Shown piece after piece: positions 29,935-32,282 of a stretch of 32,282 nt of DNA (the stretch's first letter is position 1; every line of letters begins with the position of its first letter). Origin of the DNA: a virus; IMG/VR virus record IMGVR_UViG_3300004154_000029, positions 1 to 32,282 of that record, one strand, 5' to 3'. The notes beneath the pieces are model-generated. The model ran no database searches. It was not told the DNA's origin and saw nothing but the letters and a program-made list of their open reading frames with translations. The position numbers and the translations under genes are program-made.

Positions 29935-30423
29935 ATGATTAAAATAGTTAATCCGACTAATGTTGACATTAGTGAGTTTAATTTTAATGGGAAACTCTAC
30001 ACGATAAAAGCTAACTCTGAGACAGTTGTTGCAAACGATTCAGCAGCAGAATATATCTGTAGCATCTATGGATTCTTAAAGCAGTCAGTTGTCTCCCAAA
30101 ATGTAGACTCAAATGTGGAGAATGATTCTCCTATCTTCAAATGTCCCAAGTGCGAATACCAAAATAGAACTAAAATCGCAGTCTTTGCTCATATGAGAAA
30201 ACATCACCCAGGTGAAACAGAAAAAATAATAGAAATTATCCCAAAAGAGAAATTTATTGAAATTGAGAAGGAAGCAGAAGTCGGCGAACAACCAACTGGT
30301 ATTGGCAGCTTCTTTACTGGCAAAAGAAGTGTTATAAGCGAGTCTAGTTTGGATGGAACTGGCAAAGACAAGGATGGATATGAGTGGGTCGGTAGCGGTC
30401 TTGAAGAAGACAGCATCGAATAA
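29935..30423 (+). CDS. Virion-region protein with a C2H2-like zinc finger
   Basis: The protein has 162 residues. A small beta domain (residues 1-50, ISEFNFNGKLYTIKANSETV) is followed by CPKCEYQNRTKIAVFAHMRK with Cys70, Cys73, His86 and His90, a CxxC-12-HxxxH zinc finger of C2H2 shape. An acidic tail ends in EWVGSGLEEDSIE. C2H2-like fingers are rare in bacterial virus structural blocks. It lies 8 bp after the scaffold and before the terminator at 30481. It may be a head-completion or DNA-contact protein. Confidence 0.55.
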   Translation: MIKIVNPTNVDISEFNFNGKLYTIKANSETVVANDSAAEYICSIYGFLKQSVVSQNVDSNVENDSPIFKCPKCEYQNRTKIAVFAHMRKHHPGETEKIIEIIPKEKFIEIEKEAEVGEQPTGIGSFFTGKRSVISESSLDGTGKDKDGYEWVGSGLEEDSIE

Positions 30424-30480
30424 AATATTGTCTTATAATATTGACTTTTAGGTCTATTTGTTGTAATCTATACTAAGTAG

Positions 30481-30501
30481 GGTTCCTGCGGGGAACCTTT
30501 T
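30481..30501 (+). terminator. Rho-independent terminator between zinc-finger and decoration genes
   Basis: GGTTCC (30481-30486) pairs with GGAACC (30492-30497) around TGCGG, followed by TTTT. It would end the packaging-scaffold transcript, separating it from the capsid genes. A TATACT box at 30469-30474 precedes the stem, so a capsid promoter may also lie here. Confidence 0.75.
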
Positions 30502-30523
30502 AGTAATAATAATTAAAACAAAT

Positions 30524-31108
30524 ATGGCATATAGTGCTTCTACTGGTTTTAGACTCCGCAAATCTTTATATGGAATCGAGCAACCTGCGGTTGTCCAATT
30601 TAAAGTCAACGACTCAGAGACTTTAACAATTGGCGATGTTGTTCGTGTCGATGCCGACGGTTTAGTAACTCTTGCTGGTGCTGGTGCTCCAGTTTTGGGT
30701 GTTGTTGTCGGTTTGGTTGACAGCAAAGGAATTAACCCCTTTTCGCTAAGTTATTCTAATGGCACTGGAGCTACTCTAAGTGGTGATGACACAATCGTCT
30801 CTGCTTCTGACAACTCTACCCGAGCAGAATTTATTAACGCTGAGGTCATCATTGACCCCGCTGGCTCATTGTTATTCTATAACGATGCTGACGGTGCGTT
30901 GGCTCAAGCAAACTTGGGTCAATTATTCGATGTCGTAGCTGCTTCCGATCAAATTGATCAGAGCTCAGCTTCCGACACCTCTGGTCAATTCCAACTCTTA
31001 GGGTTGGATCCTAATGAAGACTCAGACGCTTCAACAGGATTATTCCGCATTGCTGAGACGCAACTAATTACTCAAGTCGGTAATTCTACCGCCGTTATTA
31101 GTGCGTAA
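30524..31108 (+). CDS. Head decoration or minor capsid protein
   Basis: This 194-residue, mostly beta protein is rich in Ala, Gly, Ser, Val and Asp (LTIGDVVRVDADGLVTLAGA, VLGVVVGLVDSKGINPF). This fits a small beta-barrel decoration protein like those found before capsid genes. It lies directly upstream of the major capsid gene (23 bp) and after the terminator, so the two may be transcribed together at high level. The function is inferred from order and composition. Confidence 0.55.
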   Translation: MAYSASTGFRLRKSLYGIEQPAVVQFKVNDSETLTIGDVVRVDADGLVTLAGAGAPVLGVVVGLVDSKGINPFSLSYSNGTGATLSGDDTIVSASDNSTRAEFINAEVIIDPAGSLLFYNDADGALAQANLGQLFDVVAASDQIDQSSASDTSGQFQLLGLDPNEDSDASTGLFRIAETQLITQVGNSTAVISA

Positions 31109-31131
31109 TTTATTAATAATATAAGAAAAAT

Positions 31132-32043
31132 ATGGCAAGACGTGCTGATTTCGGAGACATCCTAGAACCAGGTTTTAGGAAAATCTTTGACGACTCGTTC
31201 AAAGAGACCCCGATGCTAATGGAATCAATCTATAAGATTAATTCTAGTGGCAAACAAGACGAGAGAGATTCTGCCGTTTCAGGTTTTGGATATCTAAACC
31301 AAACTGATGAAGCTGAATCTATTACTTACGAAGATCCAGTGCAGATGTATGACAAGGTGTACAAACATCTTAAATACACCAAGGGATTCAAAGTTACTCG
31401 TGAACAATGGGAGGATGATCTCTATAATGTTATGAAGAAAAAACCTGCTGCTCTTGGTAGAGCTGCCCGCAGAACTGCTGAAAACGAAGCTGCACAGGTT
31501 TTAAACAGATCTTTCAATACCAGCTACGCTGGTGGAGATGCAAAACCTTTATGTTCTACTTTGCATCCTCGTGCTGATGGCGGAACTGCTCAATCAAATG
31601 CTTCCTCGACTGGTATAACACTAGGCGAAGAAAACCTTGAGACAGGAGTTTTGGCTGCACAGGGACAAGTTGACGATAAGGGAATGAAGATTGATATCAT
31701 GCCCGATACAATCATTGTTCCAATTGCTCTAAGAAAGACTGCCAAACTTATTGTCGATTCAGAGAAACGCCAAGGTACCGCTGACAACGATGTCAACGTC
31801 TACCGTGGTGAATTCAAGATCATCGACTGGATTTATCTTACTTCCAGTACCGCATGGTTCTTGGTTGATTCTAAAGCTCACGAACTTAATTGGTTCTGGA
31901 GAATTCGACCCGAGTTTAAACAAGATGAATCGTTCGATACCGATCAGGCCTTGTTCAAAGTTCGCACCCGATTTTCTGTCGGTTGGAGCGATTGGAGAGG
32001 TGTCTGGGGTAGTAAAGGCGATGGATCTGCTTACGCAAGTTAA
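31132..32043 (+). CDS. Major capsid protein, HK97 fold (gpT-like)
   Basis: The 303 residues show an N-terminal helix (FGDILEPGFRKIFDDSFKET), a central DEAESITYEDPVQMYDKVYK / TKGFKVTREQWEDDL segment typical of gpT-like or P22-type capsid subunits, and a C-terminal WFWRIRPEFKQDESFDTDQA ending in SVGWSDWRGVWGSKGDGS. It forms the icosahedral shell. It follows the decoration gene by 23 bp and precedes a strong terminator (32068-32090). No propeptide or protease cleavage site can be assigned by eye. Confidence 0.85.
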   Translation: MARRADFGDILEPGFRKIFDDSFKETPMLMESIYKINSSGKQDERDSAVSGFGYLNQTDEAESITYEDPVQMYDKVYKHLKYTKGFKVTREQWEDDLYNVMKKKPAALGRAARRTAENEAAQVLNRSFNTSYAGGDAKPLCSTLHPRADGGTAQSNASSTGITLGEENLETGVLAAQGQVDDKGMKIDIMPDTIIVPIALRKTAKLIVDSEKRQGTADNDVNVYRGEFKIIDWIYLTSSTAWFLVDSKAHELNWFWRIRPEFKQDESFDTDQALFKVRTRFSVGWSDWRGVWGSKGDGSAYAS

Positions 32044-32219
32044 ACTACAAACTGACATTGCAAAACTGGGACTCTTCGGAGTCCCTTTTTGCTGGTCATT
32101 TTTCTTATCCAGTTATTTTTTCTATGTGTCGGCTTGCAGTATATTTGAGTGCTTTCTTTACCCAATCTTGGGAAAAATCTTTTATTACAATATGGACATG
32201 TTTTTAATTCTCTTCTCAT
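32040..32219 (-). CDS. 59-residue zinc-finger protein, convergent with the capsid gene
   Basis: Read on the minus strand from ATG 32219 to TAA 32040. CPYCNKRFFPRLGKESTQIY followed by CKPTHRKNNWIRK gives a Cys/Cys plus Cys/His set typical of small phage zinc fingers. Its stop shares a TTAA with the capsid stop. A TATAAT box (32232-32227) ends seven bases before its ATG. The strong terminator of the capsid transcript lies inside its C-terminal part, and the last ~18 residues may only reflect that. A nucleic-acid-binding role is inferred. Confidence 0.5.
   Translation of the reverse strand: MRRELKTCPYCNKRFFPRLGKESTQIYCKPTHRKNNWIRKMTSKKGLRRVPVLQCQFVV
32068..32090 (+). terminator. Strong Rho-independent terminator after the capsid gene
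   Basis: GGGACTC (32068-32074) and GAGTCCC (32079-32085) form a perfect 7-bp stem with the stable TTCG tetraloop, followed by TTTTT. It is the clearest terminator in the window and ends the capsid transcript. Confidence 0.9.
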
Positions 32220-32259
32220 ATCTTATATTATAAGCCAAGACGCATTAAATAAATACCTA

Positions 32260-32282
32260 TTGACAAATATATAATAAAACTA
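32260..32282 (+). promoter_or_regulatory. Start-site motif at the window edge
   Basis: TTGACA (32260-32265) and TATAAT (32270-32275) are followed by AAAACTA, ending exactly at the last base. At 20392-20407 TATAAT is followed by AAAAACTATG, and TAATTAAAAACTATG is found at 2859-2873 and, reversed, at 17702-17716. The last A of the window is therefore probably the first base of an ATG. The TTGACA-TATAAT spacing (4 bp) is too short for an ordinary promoter. Confidence 0.5.

Noticed and set aside
1-32282. Closed circular genome
   Set aside because: Joining the last base to the first does not continue a gene or create a start; the left edge cuts a gene.
1-32282. Alternative genetic code (UGA or UAG read as an amino acid), prompted by the UCA-like anticodon
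   Set aside because: All genes are full length with standard stops, and no in-frame UGA or UAG was found inside a gene family core.
1-32282. CRISPR arrays, insertion sequences, integrase or attachment sites
   Set aside because: No regularly spaced repeats, transposase or integrase motifs were seen; the embedded tRNA is inside a gene and does not look like an attachment remnant.

Overview
The window is a fragment of an AT-rich, uncultured tailed bacteriophage genome. It holds the standard phage genes: small and large terminase, a long P22-sized portal, a scaffold, an HK97-type major capsid protein, tail and ejection-type virion proteins, and an endolysin next to a holin candidate. No tape measure or tail-tube set is visible. 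The large portal and the tail-closure-type proteins point to a podovirus-like particle. The standard genetic code fits, with TAA, TAG and TGA all used as stops. Shine-Dalgarno motifs are nearly absent and starts sit in A/T-rich leaders. The host cannot be named. The 5' edge cuts a gene, and the 3' edge seems to stop on the first base of another, so this is not a closed circle.

Layout. (1) 2-10475, plus strand: tail, fibre and adaptor proteins with long Thr/Ser tracts, then helical ejection-type proteins and two membrane proteins. (2) 10472-12398, minus: a RecB/Cas4-type nuclease with an SSB-like partner. (3) 12490-15138, plus: C39-peptidase endolysin, holin candidate, small genes and a metallophosphoesterase. 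(4) 15139-20291, minus: many small genes around an RNA-repair core made of an ATP-dependent RNA ligase of the DraRnl/Rnl5 type, a 34-residue membrane peptide and RtcB. A 312-bp gap in this run holds a strongly folded element. (5) 20405-23523: small terminase, a tRNA-like element, three small minus genes and a 1.35-kb non-coding region dense in hairpins that ends in a plus-strand terminator. (6) 23622-32043, plus: packaging and head genes.

The most striking observation is at 18593-18666 on the minus strand. A complete canonical tRNA-Pro(UGG) cloverleaf lies in the sense direction inside the open rtcB reading frame, so the same bases spell both a tRNA and 25 residues of an RNA-repair ligase. 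With the second RNA ligase and the tRNA-like element after the small terminase, this suggests a tRNA-directed repair strategy, possibly against host anticodon nucleases. That role is inference. The two unexplained structured regions (15937-16180 and 22843-23182) are the other main candidates for undescribed RNA elements.

Eight genes below about 60 codons (34-residue membrane peptide, zinc-finger protein, lipoprotein-like or membrane proteins and others) were read directly from the sequence and are included.
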